Assembly (NCBI GenBank): GCA_046846435.1 | Contig: CP128407.1 | Span: 434,001 to 498,000 of the forward strand | Source of the DNA: Nanosynbacter sp963524495 | GTDB lineage: Bacteria > Patescibacteriota > Saccharimonadia > Saccharimonadales > Saccharimonadaceae | Reading direction: 5' to 3' | Length of the DNA stretch: 64,000 nucleotides | Shown: piece after piece, positions 9,654 to 17,825 of the stretch | How positions within the stretch are numbered: position 1 is the stretch's first letter | Layout of the letters: every line of letters begins with the position of its first letter | Program-made: the position numbers and the translations under genes | Notes under the pieces: generated by a model | The model's database searches: none | What the model was told of the DNA's origin: nothing | The model's input: the letters and a program-made list of their open reading frames with translations, nothing else

Positions 9654-10301
9654 CTATACAATATGCGCGATGCTATCAAGAACCCGAGCATGCACCTGCT
9701 CCGGCGTGCCGGTGGCTGACAATAGCGGAATATTTCGCTCGGCGGCGATGGCTTCATAGGCGTGGTTAACCCTGTCCTGAAACGACTGCTCACGCGACTC
9801 AAATGTATCAGGATGAGTGATGCGCCCGCGCTCCGCGATGCGCTGCTGGCGCTGGGCGTCACTGAGCGTTAAAATGATCATCGCGTCCGGCTGCAGGTAT
9901 CGCTCGTCGGTAAATAGCTTCGTCATCCGCATAATCTCCTCCGTGTCCAGCCCGTCGCCATAGCCCTGATAAGCCAGTGTCGAGATATAATTACGCGCGC
10001 TGAGAACGATCTCGCCGCGCTGCAGGGCTGGCTGAATCTTTTCGCGCCACAACTCGCGCCGCGCCGCCGAGAACAGCGCTACGTTAATTTCACTAGAGCG
10101 CACTAGGTTGCCATTTTTGACAATACGCCTCAGTTCATTGGCTACCGGCGTCGACTTTTCTGGATCATCGCTGCCCGGCTCTTCAACCACGCACACGACG
10201 CGGCCGCGTGCCCGGAAATAATCTGCCAGTATGGCTACTTGCGTTGACTTGCCCGTGCCGTCGTTGCCCTCGATGACGATGTATCGACCGGGACGGCTCA
10301 T
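9654..10301 (-). CDS. tmk: Thymidylate kinase
   Basis: Phosphorylates dTMP to dTDP in dTTP synthesis. The 215-residue protein starts with RYIVIEGNDGTGKST, the P-loop of the family, and has the AYQGYG segment and a LID-like arginine-rich region (QQRIAERGR). The DRY/DRH motif of most family members appears as ARN in SARNYISTLAYQG, so a usually conserved Asp-Arg pair is altered. The ATG overlaps the dcd stop by four bases (ATGA), indicating translational coupling. Together with dcd, folA and thyA it forms a thymidylate-supply cluster. Identification is good, although the altered motif could affect catalysis or specificity. Confidence 0.88.
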   Translation of the reverse strand: MSRPGRYIVIEGNDGTGKSTQVAILADYFRARGRVVCVVEEPGSDDPEKSTPVANELRRIVKNGNLVRSSEINVALFSAARRELWREKIQPALQRGEIVLSARNYISTLAYQGYGDGLDTEEIMRMTKLFTDERYLQPDAMIILTLSDAQRQQRIAERGRITHPDTFESREQSFQDRVNHAYEAIAAERNIPLLSATGTPEQVHARVLDSIAHIV

Positions 10302-11017
10302 TTGATGCCCTCACTCAGCCCGGCGATAGCCGCTGGTACGTGCCGCTGATCCTTAAACGCTCGCGGCAGCATCATTTCCGGCCGCCAGCTGCGGATAAGC
10401 TCGGTGAGGTCGTCAGTGTGCTGGTATTTACCGCTCATGCCGTCACGCCCGTCAGCGTAGCCACCATCCACCGGCCCAGTCTGGTGAAAAATTAATTGCC
10501 CGATGCGCTCACCGACTGGTAGCACCACGCTTTCGTGCTTATTCAAATTGTAAATCTCGAGTGTAATCCGATTGATATAACCTGGGTCGATCCAGCCCGC
10601 GTCAAAACACACCGCCACGCCGTTGCGGCCCCACGAGCTGCGGCTTTTCACCTCGGCTGCGCCGCCATGCGCCCGAATACCCACGAACTCGTGGGTGTGC
10701 GCCAAAATCCGCTCGCCAGGACGCAGTACAATGATCGGATGCTCGTCTGGAATATTACGAAACCGCCTAAAGCCGTTGTGCTCGCACCACTCGGCGTGCG
10801 GTATCGCCATCAGCGGCCCCTTGAAATACCGCGCCACCTCCGCTTCATCAAATGGATTATAGACGCTTGACTGATCGTCAAATTCCTGTTTATAAAAATA
10901 ATGCCCCAGCGTAAAATCCAAGCTGGCTTCTGACACATTGTCCGGGGTAAACGGCGTACAGACGATCGTTCCCTCCTCGATCGCTGCCAAAATTTCCCGG
11001 TTTGAATACACGCTCAT
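10298..11017 (-). CDS. dcd: dCTP deaminase / dUTPase-family protein
   Basis: A trimeric beta-barrel enzyme of the dCTP deaminase/dUTPase fold. The segment EVKSRSSWGRNGVAV followed by DAGWIDPGYINRITLEI matches the family signature (SSxxRxG and AGxIDPGxxGxxxLE). At 239 residues it is longer than the typical 190 because of an N-terminal and a C-terminal extension. It would convert dCTP to dUTP, the precursor of dUMP for ThyA; whether it is mono- or bifunctional (deaminase plus dUTPase) cannot be read here. The start has GAGGAGG six bases upstream. It shares an ATGA overlap with tmk and is divergent from folA. Confidence 0.85.
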   Translation of the reverse strand: MSVYSNREILAAIEEGTIVCTPFTPDNVSEASLDFTLGHYFYKQEFDDQSSVYNPFDEAEVARYFKGPLMAIPHAEWCEHNGFRRFRNIPDEHPIIVLRPGERILAHTHEFVGIRAHGGAAEVKSRSSWGRNGVAVCFDAGWIDPGYINRITLEIYNLNKHESVVLPVGERIGQLIFHQTGPVDGGYADGRDGMSGKYQHTDDLTELIRSWRPEMMLPRAFKDQRHVPAAIAGLSEGIK

Positions 11018-11131
11018 GCCGCGCCTCCTCTTGTTTATCTTACCTCACTCCCCCGAGTAATTCTATTATGGCAATATTTGTTCATCGGGGCAAGCTTTTC
11101 GTAAATTTTACATCATGCTAGACTTAAAATT

Positions 11132-11629
11132 ATGGAGAAAGCTATTGTCGTTGCCTATGATACCAACCGCGCCATCGGACGAGGTGGCGATTTGCCGTGG
11201 GGACGGAGCTTGCCGGCAGATCTGGCGCAGTTCAAGCGGCTGACCAAAGGCGGCGACGTTATCATGGGCCGAAAAACCTTTGAATCAATCGGCTCTCGCC
11301 CGCTGCCGGAGCGCGAGAACATCGTCATTTCCTCGCGGCCGACGGGTGTTAAGGGCGTACTGACTGCGGTAAACCTGGAAAGTGCCCTAGCGCTAGCTCG
11401 TTACAAAACCTTCATCATCGGCGGCGCCCGAGTGTATAGCGAGGCGCTGAAGACGCCGGAGATCGACACTATTTACGCCACCGAGGTGGACGCTTCATTC
11501 CCAGGCGCTGACACCTTTTTCCCCGAAATCGACATGACCACCTGGCAGGAAGTGAGCCGCGTCCATCATCCCGCGGACACCGAGAACAAGTACGACTTTG
11601 ATTTTGTGATATATCGCCGGATAATTTAG
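11132..11629 (+). CDS. folA: Dihydrofolate reductase
   Basis: Reduces dihydrofolate to tetrahydrofolate and regenerates the cofactor used by ThyA. The 165-residue length and the motifs AIGRGGDLPWG, LPADLAQFKRLT (acidic catalytic residue D30) and GGDVIMGRKTFESIG are typical, as is the FIIGGARVY strand. An extended -10 element TGCTAGACT ends seven bases before the ATG and there is no Shine-Dalgarno site, so the mRNA is predicted to be leaderless. It is divergent from dcd and convergent with thyA. Confidence 0.96.
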   Translation: MEKAIVVAYDTNRAIGRGGDLPWGRSLPADLAQFKRLTKGGDVIMGRKTFESIGSRPLPERENIVISSRPTGVKGVLTAVNLESALALARYKTFIIGGARVYSEALKTPEIDTIYATEVDASFPGADTFFPEIDMTTWQEVSRVHHPADTENKYDFDFVIYRRII

Positions 11630-11713
11630 CTAGGCTCAATTCCAAATACCTTTGGATAATTTAGTACACTAACAAATTACTAAATAGTCGGTAAAACAGG
11701 GCGCCCGAACACG

Positions 11714-12652
11714 TTATACCGCAATCGGCGCCTTGATCGGTGGATGGTGTTCATACCCCTCTAGGCGAATATCGTCAATGGTAAAATCGTCGATATTCTT
11801 GATATCCGGGTTGAGCCACAGTTTTGGCAGCGGCAGCGGACGGCGCGACAACTGCTCATCGACCTGCGCGCGGTGATTATTGTAAATATGCGCGCTATTC
11901 AGGGTGTGGATGAATTCGCCGGGCTGTTTATCAGTCACCTGAGCGATCATTGACAGCAGCAGCGCGTAGCTGGCAATATTAAACGGCACACCGAGGAACA
12001 TATCCGCCGAACGCTGCGTCAGCGCCAGATCCAGTTTATCTTTCTCGCCATTTTCACCCGGGCGAACATTGAACTGGAACATGGTATGGCATGGCGGCAA
12101 TCCACCGGCTCGAGCGATATCGTCAATTTCCGCCACGTTCCAGGCACTAACGATGTTGCGCCGCGACGTTGGATTATTTTGTATCATGTCGATGGCGTTT
12201 TGAATTTGGTCAATCGTTCCACCCTTGCCGTCTGGCCATTTGCGCCACTGCACGCCGTAAACTGGCCCCAAATCACCCCACTCCTCGGCAAACGCATGGT
12301 CAGTCGCAATTTTACCGATAAATGTTTTCATGCCAGCACGCCACTCCTCGCCATTAATCTCCGGAATGCTCTGACCGGTTTTTTCCAAATAATTCTTATA
12401 CGGCCACTCGTCCCAAATATGCACGCCGTTTTGCGCTAGATATTCAATATTACCGGTGCCTTTGAGAAACCACAACAGCTCATGTGCCACGCTGTTGAAA
12501 TATAATTTCTTGGTAGTCATGGCCGGAAACCCGTCCGCTAAATCATACCGAGTTTGCACGCCAAACACTTCCGTCGTGCCCGTGCCGGTGCGGTCACCTT
12601 TTTTCACGCCGTTGTCGCGAACCTGCCGCAGTGTATTCAGATATTGTCTCAT
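11714..12652 (-). CDS. thyA: Thymidylate synthase
   Basis: Methylates dUMP to dTMP using methylene-tetrahydrofolate. The 312-residue protein has the GDRTGTGT start region, the catalytic cysteine in GGLPPCHTMFQFNV, and the substrate-binding stretch QRSADMFLGVPFNIASYALL. An upstream in-frame ATG would add 17 residues, but the ATG at 12652 follows AGGAGG with four bases of spacing and gives the usual MRQYLNTL start, so it is preferred. It is convergent with folA, its partner in folate cycling. Confidence 0.97.
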   Translation of the reverse strand: MRQYLNTLRQVRDNGVKKGDRTGTGTTEVFGVQTRYDLADGFPAMTTKKLYFNSVAHELLWFLKGTGNIEYLAQNGVHIWDEWPYKNYLEKTGQSIPEINGEEWRAGMKTFIGKIATDHAFAEEWGDLGPVYGVQWRKWPDGKGGTIDQIQNAIDMIQNNPTSRRNIVSAWNVAEIDDIARAGGLPPCHTMFQFNVRPGENGEKDKLDLALTQRSADMFLGVPFNIASYALLLSMIAQVTDKQPGEFIHTLNSAHIYNNHRAQVDEQLSRRPLPLPKLWLNPDIKNIDDFTIDDIRLEGYEHHPPIKAPIAV

Positions 12653-12761
12653 AGCCCCTCCTCGTCTTTTCTTAATTATGACAATATCCCAGCATAACCA
12701 CAAGCGAAAATGGCGGTAGTTTTAACAACGGTTTATAACGCCAATGACCAGTTCTTATGCT

Positions 12762-12789
12762 TTGATTTACATCACAGGAGTTATATACT
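12762..12789 (+). promoter_or_regulatory. Promoter of the HD-domain gene (leaderless)
   Basis: TTGATT (12762-12767) and TATACT (12784-12789) are spaced by 16 bases. The -10 ends seven bases before the ATG at 12797, which argues for that start rather than an in-frame ATG at 12710. Confidence 0.65.
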
Positions 12790-12796
12790 AAACAAT

Positions 12797-14335
12797 ATGC
12801 GTCAGCGAACTGCTATAAGGGAGTATATTTTACCAGAAGGCCCAGAAGGACAGCATAATTTTGTCATGGGTGCACTGCAGTTGCCGGTGTATGAGCTTGA
12901 TGGCGATAGTATGCAGATCCATGATGTTGTCTGGGGGGACTGCGAGATTGGCAATAGACAGCCGTATGATTCGCTACTGATGGAGTTAGCTCGCTCGCCG
13001 CTGTTCCGCCGGCTTCAGGCGGTCGAGCAGTTAACATTGCCGCCGCACTTTGCAACTTTACCGAACACGACGTATTTTTCCCGGTGGCAGCATATCTGGG
13101 GGAGTTTGGCGTTTGTTCGTAAGATGACGGAGGGCGATGACCGATTCGATGACCGGCAAAGAACCATTCTGGAGCTGAGGACATTATTTTCTGATGTCGG
13201 ACAGACCGCTTTTTCGCATCTGGGTGACTGGGTGTTTCAAGGTATTCAAGGCGGAGAGGACCTGCATGATCAGGATTTGCGGGAGTTACTGGAAACATTT
13301 GGCATTGATACTCTACTGGAAGAATATGGATTAACACTTGAAGAGACGGTATTCCCAGAGATCAGCGACTGGGTAGAGTGCCCATCACCTGATTTATGTG
13401 TTGACCGAGTTGATTACGGTTTACGTGAAATTTTACGCTGGTCTGGCAAGACTGTTAATATCTATTTACATGAATATAGCTTGCAAGATCCCCAGTCACT
13501 TTTTAGGATTAATGATCAGCATATGCTCGAGGTGACGAATGAAGATTTTGCGCGGCGATTTGCAGCTGGGTATAGTATCTTACCAACCGAAAACTGGGGT
13601 CAACCTGTTCATCGTCTCCAGCTAGAATTGCTACAAACAGCGGTAAAGCGAGCTTTATTGGAGAGCTACTTTAGCGACGGTGTTAACCTAAGATATCCGG
13701 TGCATCCACGCGATCGGATATACGGCATTGATTCGGATTTCCGGTTTGCTTTGTCTATGGTTGGCGACGGTGGGGCATTGTCTCGGACAATGCAGACTAT
13801 CGCCTCTGATCAGCGCCAAGCATACATCGCAGCCAGACAGCTTGACTTAAGCTGTTTACTGTCCAATGTTAGTTCATCGTTCCCCGACTTCCCCGATCCA
13901 CTGCAATCATATTGCGACCCCTCAGAAGAGTTTGGCCTCGTTTCACCGCACGTGGAAGTTACCAGGGACGATAAAGCGAGACAAGAAGTCTCTCGGGAAA
14001 TGGGCCGTATTTCACTCGGGCTACCGCCGCTGAAGCCGCGGTCAATTGATCCTGCTGTCTTGACAGACGGACAGGCTATGCGGCTAAGCGAGATTGATCC
14101 AAGTTTTAAGGACTACCTGACAGGACAAACTGAAATCATGCGACGCGGTTATCAGGCAGAACTACTGGTCAATAAAAAATTTGGCGGAAAGCTACTCGAG
14201 TTATATCAGCGCGTTAACGACGAATGGCCAAATGCCGTCCAGCAGCCTCGTAATCCAGATAACTTGCGAGAAATCGTGAGACAGGCCGGACTATATAGTG
14301 CTGGTAACTGTTTTGATGGTATTTATGAAATATAG
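12797..14335 (+). CDS. Degenerate HD-superfamily phosphohydrolase-like protein
   Basis: The 512-residue protein resembles dGTPase/SAMHD1-like HD proteins: LFRRLQAVEQL (70-80), a first histidine in SRWQHIWGS (H99), a second helix LFSDVGQTAFSHLGDW (130-145), and a late aspartate motif DRVDYGLRE (203-211). In active relatives the second helix reads HD-x-GH. Here it reads SD-x-GQ, so one metal-ligand histidine and a second conserved histidine are replaced. H141 and D206 remain. It may be a regulatory or binding protein rather than a nucleotidase, or may use altered metal ligands. It stands close to the nucleotide cluster but is divergent from thyA. The start is chosen from the -10 placed seven bases upstream. 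Confidence 0.6.
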   Translation: MRQRTAIREYILPEGPEGQHNFVMGALQLPVYELDGDSMQIHDVVWGDCEIGNRQPYDSLLMELARSPLFRRLQAVEQLTLPPHFATLPNTTYFSRWQHIWGSLAFVRKMTEGDDRFDDRQRTILELRTLFSDVGQTAFSHLGDWVFQGIQGGEDLHDQDLRELLETFGIDTLLEEYGLTLEETVFPEISDWVECPSPDLCVDRVDYGLREILRWSGKTVNIYLHEYSLQDPQSLFRINDQHMLEVTNEDFARRFAAGYSILPTENWGQPVHRLQLELLQTAVKRALLESYFSDGVNLRYPVHPRDRIYGIDSDFRFALSMVGDGGALSRTMQTIASDQRQAYIAARQLDLSCLLSNVSSSFPDFPDPLQSYCDPSEEFGLVSPHVEVTRDDKARQEVSREMGRISLGLPPLKPRSIDPAVLTDGQAMRLSEIDPSFKDYLTGQTEIMRRGYQAELLVNKKFGGKLLELYQRVNDEWPNAVQQPRNPDNLREIVRQAGLYSAGNCFDGIYEI

Positions 14336-14365
14336 ATCTGAAGTCACCATAAAAGCTGTCAAATC

Positions 14366-14965
14366 CTATGCTAGCTTACTCAACACCTTATCCACCAACC
14401 CGTACTGCACAGCCTCATCTGGGCTCATCCAGTAATCACGCTCCATGTCGGCCTTGACCTTAGAGAGCTTCTGGCCGGTGTTTTTGGCCATGATTTTCGC
14501 CAGCATTTCCTTCACTTCCAGCGTCTCTTTCAGGTCAATTTCCATGTCGGTCACCTTGCCCCGCGTACCAGAGGACGGCTGGTGAATCATCACCTTGGCG
14601 TGTGGTAGACAGAACCGCTTGCCTTTGGCGCCAGAGCTGAGCAGAAATGCGCCCATACTGGCCTGCAGACCGATGCCATACGTCGCCACGTCCGGCTTGA
14701 TAAAATTCATGGTATCGTAAATCGCCATGCCATCATAGACGCTGCCGCCCGGACTGTTAATGTAGAGCGAGATATCTGCCTCCGGATCAACGTACGCCAG
14801 ATGTAGCAGCTGCGCCACCACGCTGTTAGCAGTATGCTCGTTAACCTCCTCGCCGAGGAAAATGATCCGCTCATTGAGCAGCCGCGAATAAATATCAAAC
14901 GCCCGCTCGCCGTCGACTGACTTTTCGATGACGGTGGGGATGAGATACGATGTTGTTTTCTTCAT
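14366..14965 (-). CDS. clpP: ATP-dependent Clp protease proteolytic subunit
   Basis: The tetradecameric serine peptidase of the Clp system, working with ClpC or ClpX. The catalytic triad is visible: Ser in QASMGAFLL, His in MIHQPSSG, and Asp in RDYWMSPDEA. Its 199 residues match the family. The dipeptide before ASMG is LQ instead of the usual QA, a minor change near the active site. Expression is from a near-consensus promoter whose -10 ends eight bases before the ATG, leaving no room for a ribosome site. A cognate ClpC is encoded at 55268-57736. Confidence 0.97.
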   Translation of the reverse strand: MKKTTSYLIPTVIEKSVDGERAFDIYSRLLNERIIFLGEEVNEHTANSVVAQLLHLAYVDPEADISLYINSPGGSVYDGMAIYDTMNFIKPDVATYGIGLQASMGAFLLSSGAKGKRFCLPHAKVMIHQPSSGTRGKVTDMEIDLKETLEVKEMLAKIMAKNTGQKLSKVKADMERDYWMSPDEAVQYGLVDKVLSKLA

Positions 14966-14973
14966 ACACAGTT

Positions 14974-15002
14974 ATTATATAAGCTTAGCTCGCCGCTGTA
15001 AA
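14974..15002 (-). promoter_or_regulatory. Promoter of clpP (leaderless)
   Basis: On the minus strand TTTACA (14997-15002) and TATAAT (14974-14979) are separated by exactly 17 bases. The ATG follows the -10 after eight bases, so the predicted mRNA starts within one or two bases of the start codon. Confidence 0.8.
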
Positions 15003-15020
15003 GAATAGTCTGTCAATCCA

Positions 15021-16403
15021 TTATATATTGAGGCTTTTTATCAACCGCTCTTGCCCCGCACGTATTAGCTCCTGAGCCTCCTCTGTATGGAGTGGCACTA
15101 AGCGGACGTAGACCTGGCCCGATTGCTGTCCAGCGGCGACCAATATACCGAGCTGTTCATCAATATACGCAACATGTTCAAAACTATTCTCGCCATATTT
15201 AATACTCTCATCCCATATGCTTGGATTTAATATGGCGCTATCACGCCCTCCTGACCATGTCGCAAAGACACCCATCCGGTCAATAGGGTTACTCCACTGC
15301 TTTGAGCGGACTATTGGGCCAATGAAAAGTGTATCTGCATTCGGAGCTATTTGGCGTAGTATATGATCCTCTGGGATGTCTATCGTAATACCAGCTCGGT
15401 CATGCCCGCCATAGCTAATGGGTATCTGGCCTGTGCCCGTCGACGGCATTGTGATATGGCGAATTGACAGCGTTGGATCGAGAAAGGCAAGCTCAGGGGA
15501 AGAGAACATTGGTATCGTTGGATCTACCATGGAATCAAATAATGCACTATTTCCCATGACGCTATATCGTGAAGCATAGGGGTTTGGTTTTCCATTGTCA
15601 TCCTTCTCCAGACCATACCCCGCAGCGATAATGTCCTGAATAGGAGCAACGTGAGGACTATGGCGCCAATCTTTTACCTCCTTGTCACCATCTTGCCTTA
15701 CCCACGACTGCAGGGCCCAGGCGTGACCAAGACCGCGCTTGACACCCTCTGGAGCAAGCATATGTCCTAATTCGTGTGCAATCGTACCAATGGACACGCC
15801 ACCCACGTCGCGCACAAATGCAACTGGGGGCTGTTTATCGTCGTACACGGTTAGACCAGCGTAGTAGTCCTTTTCTGTATCAGCAGAATCGACGATAACC
15901 AGTGCCATATCACTTTCCGTTTTACGAGCATGGGCCTGACCAATCAGTTGAAGCAGACGCTGACTATAGGCAGGTTGTTTACCATCCTCAGTTATTCGTG
16001 TTGTATCAGGCGAGTGACCATCCCGCGTGAACCGCACATTAAGGTATAGATGGCTAGTCGTTAGCGCGATACGCCCAAGAGCATCTCGTACCCCAGAACT
16101 AATTTTTTCAATGCCTTGATGCGGCTCGGCGTTTTCTGGCAATAATTGCACGACGACAACACTTAGCGAACCCAGCGGCGGAGCTTTTCGCTCGTTATTG
16201 CGCTGTATCGGTATATTTTGACCTTGTTCTGATCCTAGATTTTTTATAGCCTCACCGATAAGAGTTCCAGCGCCCAAGCATCCAGCACCAAGCGCCATAC
16301 CTCCCAAAAAACTGCGACGGCTAACCTTCTTGCCGCTCCCGTCTGTCTCTTGGAAATGCCCAGACTCCAACTCTGGACGCTCAGACTTTGAGGATTCACA
16401 CAT
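15021..16403 (-). CDS. Tat-signal zinc metalloprotease-like protein
   Basis: The 460-residue protein carries a twin-arginine export motif SRRSFLGG (residues 28-35) followed by a hydrophobic stretch, with a cysteine at 42 that could be a weak lipobox. In the mature part, TIAHELGHMLAPEG provides the zinc-protease HExxH motif (H210, E211, H214). A typical third ligand is not obvious, although VKRGLGHAW follows. This suggests a folded, exported metallopeptidase, possibly acting at the cell surface; the substrate is unknown. The promoter is almost perfect and predicts a leaderless or 1-2 base leader mRNA. No TatA/TatC gene lies in the window, so the export route is inferred. Confidence 0.6.
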   Translation of the reverse strand: MCESSKSERPELESGHFQETDGSGKKVSRRSFLGGMALGAGCLGAGTLIGEAIKNLGSEQGQNIPIQRNNERKAPPLGSLSVVVVQLLPENAEPHQGIEKISSGVRDALGRIALTTSHLYLNVRFTRDGHSPDTTRITEDGKQPAYSQRLLQLIGQAHARKTESDMALVIVDSADTEKDYYAGLTVYDDKQPPVAFVRDVGGVSIGTIAHELGHMLAPEGVKRGLGHAWALQSWVRQDGDKEVKDWRHSPHVAPIQDIIAAGYGLEKDDNGKPNPYASRYSVMGNSALFDSMVDPTIPMFSSPELAFLDPTLSIRHITMPSTGTGQIPISYGGHDRAGITIDIPEDHILRQIAPNADTLFIGPIVRSKQWSNPIDRMGVFATWSGGRDSAILNPSIWDESIKYGENSFEHVAYIDEQLGILVAAGQQSGQVYVRLVPLHTEEAQELIRAGQERLIKSLNI

Positions 16404-16411
16404 ATTTTGCC

Positions 16412-16440
16412 ATTATACCAGCTAATTGTAGGTTTGTCAA
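16412..16440 (-). promoter_or_regulatory. Consensus promoter of the Tat metalloprotease gene
   Basis: On the minus strand TTGACA (16435-16440), a 17-base spacer, and TATAAT (16412-16417) preceded by TGG (extended -10). The ATG lies eight bases after the -10. The -35 overlaps the T-tract of the tig terminator. Confidence 0.85.
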
Positions 16441-16474
16441 TAAAACAGGGGCGGCCCTTTTGCCATCCCCTGCT
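16438..16474 (-). terminator. Rho-independent terminator of tig
   Basis: On the minus strand CAGGGG and CCCCTG pair, with a further GGC/GCC step in the stem, followed by TTTTATT. It lies about 30 bases after the tig stop and directly abuts the next promoter. Confidence 0.8.
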
Positions 16475-16501
16475 TCAGATTATTTTATTGCTATGTCGTC
16501 G

Positions 16502-17788
16502 CTATTTACTATTCAGCTCAACTAGCTTGTCGATCGTCTTGTCGGTGATCATCCGGTTTGCGATGTCACGGTGGACGTTCGGATCATCAAATCGCGCGGC
16601 CAGCTTAACGTCCTTGCCGTATTGCTGCTTGAAGGTGGAAATTTGCCTATCAAGCTCCTCGCGGCCAACCTCTACGCCCAGCTCCTTTGATAGCTCAGCC
16701 AGCACCAGGCCGGCCTTGACTCGCTTTTCGGCCGCCGGGCGAGCCTCTTTTTTCTGCCAATCGGCTTTATCTTTGAAACCTTGCGCCTTTAGGTACGAGT
16801 CCAGTGTCAGACCGCGATATGACAAATTCTGCATCAGATCTTGTTCAATTGACCGCAGCTGATCGTCGATCAATAGCTCTGGCAGCGCCACCTTGGAGCT
16901 ATCCGCCAATTCCGCCACCAGCTCATCCTTGAGCTTTTCCTTGGCCTCGCGCTCTTTTTGCACGGTAATCTCGCGCTTGATGTCGGCCTTGAGCTCTTTG
17001 ACATCGGTGAATGGGCCACACTTGGCGGCAAATTCATCGTTTAGTTCCGGTAGCCTTAGCTCATTTACTTTATGGAGCGTTACGCTAAACACCACCTTAG
17101 CACCAGCTAGATTTTCAGCGTGGTAATCCTTCGGAAATTCGAGGTCGAGATCAAATGTCTCGCCGGCCTTGTGGCCAACTACGCCCTCTTCAAAGCCGGG
17201 GATAAACTGACCGCCACCCAGCTTCAGGGCAAAATCCTTAGCTGAACCGCCGTCAAACGCCACGCCGTCTTTCTTGCCAACAAAGTCGATGATCGCTTCA
17301 TCACCTTCTTGAGCCGCACGCTTGACCTCGGTTTTATCGACAAAATTCTGTTGCATCCGCTCGATGATTTCATCGACGTCCTTGGTCTCAACCTTGACGG
17401 CCTGAGGCTTAGCCTTGAGCTTTTTGTAATCGCCTAATTTGACCGGCGGCACAACGGTCGCCTCAGCGGTAAACTCGACTTCTTGATTGGGGACAAATTT
17501 CTTGACCTCAACGCTCGGCCGCTCTAGTGCCTGTAATTTCTCGTTCATAAAGGCCTCAGCGACCGCTTTGGACAGGGCGTTGTCTAGCACCTGCTCCTGG
17601 AGCGCCATTGGGTTGACGTGCTTGGCAGCCACGCTGACCGGCACTTTACCCTTACGAAATCCCGGAACCTTGAGGTCGCGCGCCATCTTGGTCAGCGCCA
17701 CCTGCTCGGCCGCATTTAGCTCGTCCGCCCCGAGCGTAATTGTCAAACAAACCTTGGTATCTGATAGTTTCTTTACAGTCGTCTTCAT
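16502..17788 (-). CDS. tig: Trigger factor (ribosome-associated chaperone/prolyl isomerase)
   Basis: Binds nascent chains at the ribosome exit tunnel. The ribosome-binding signature appears as VPGFRKGKVPVS (about residues 39-50; family GFRxGKxP). The FKBP-type isomerase domain lies around 150-240 (GDEAIIDFVGKKDG, FIPGFEEGVVG), followed by the helical chaperone arms. At 428 residues it is a typical length. It follows hisS by 26 bases but has its own promoter, whose -35 overlaps the hisS stop. The -10 ends eight bases before the ATG, so translation is probably leaderless. It is terminated by a clear hairpin. Confidence 0.96.
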   Translation of the reverse strand: MKTTVKKLSDTKVCLTITLGADELNAAEQVALTKMARDLKVPGFRKGKVPVSVAAKHVNPMALQEQVLDNALSKAVAEAFMNEKLQALERPSVEVKKFVPNQEVEFTAEATVVPPVKLGDYKKLKAKPQAVKVETKDVDEIIERMQQNFVDKTEVKRAAQEGDEAIIDFVGKKDGVAFDGGSAKDFALKLGGGQFIPGFEEGVVGHKAGETFDLDLEFPKDYHAENLAGAKVVFSVTLHKVNELRLPELNDEFAAKCGPFTDVKELKADIKREITVQKEREAKEKLKDELVAELADSSKVALPELLIDDQLRSIEQDLMQNLSYRGLTLDSYLKAQGFKDKADWQKKEARPAAEKRVKAGLVLAELSKELGVEVGREELDRQISTFKQQYGKDVKLAARFDDPNVHRDIANRMITDKTIDKLVELNSK

Positions 17789-17796
17789 GACTACCT

Positions 17797-17825
17797 ATTA
17801 TAACAGGGGTAACGCTAAATCTCAA
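17797..17825 (-). promoter_or_regulatory. Promoter of tig (leaderless), overlapping the end of hisS
   Basis: On the minus strand TTGAGA (17820-17825) lies within the last codons of hisS. TATAAT is at 17797-17802 with a 17-base spacer, and the ATG follows after eight bases. Confidence 0.75.

Noticed and set aside
12710..12796. N-terminal 29-residue extension of the HD-domain protein
   Set aside because: The region holds the promoter (-35 and -10) of the gene, and the first ATG lacks a ribosome site or a properly placed -10.
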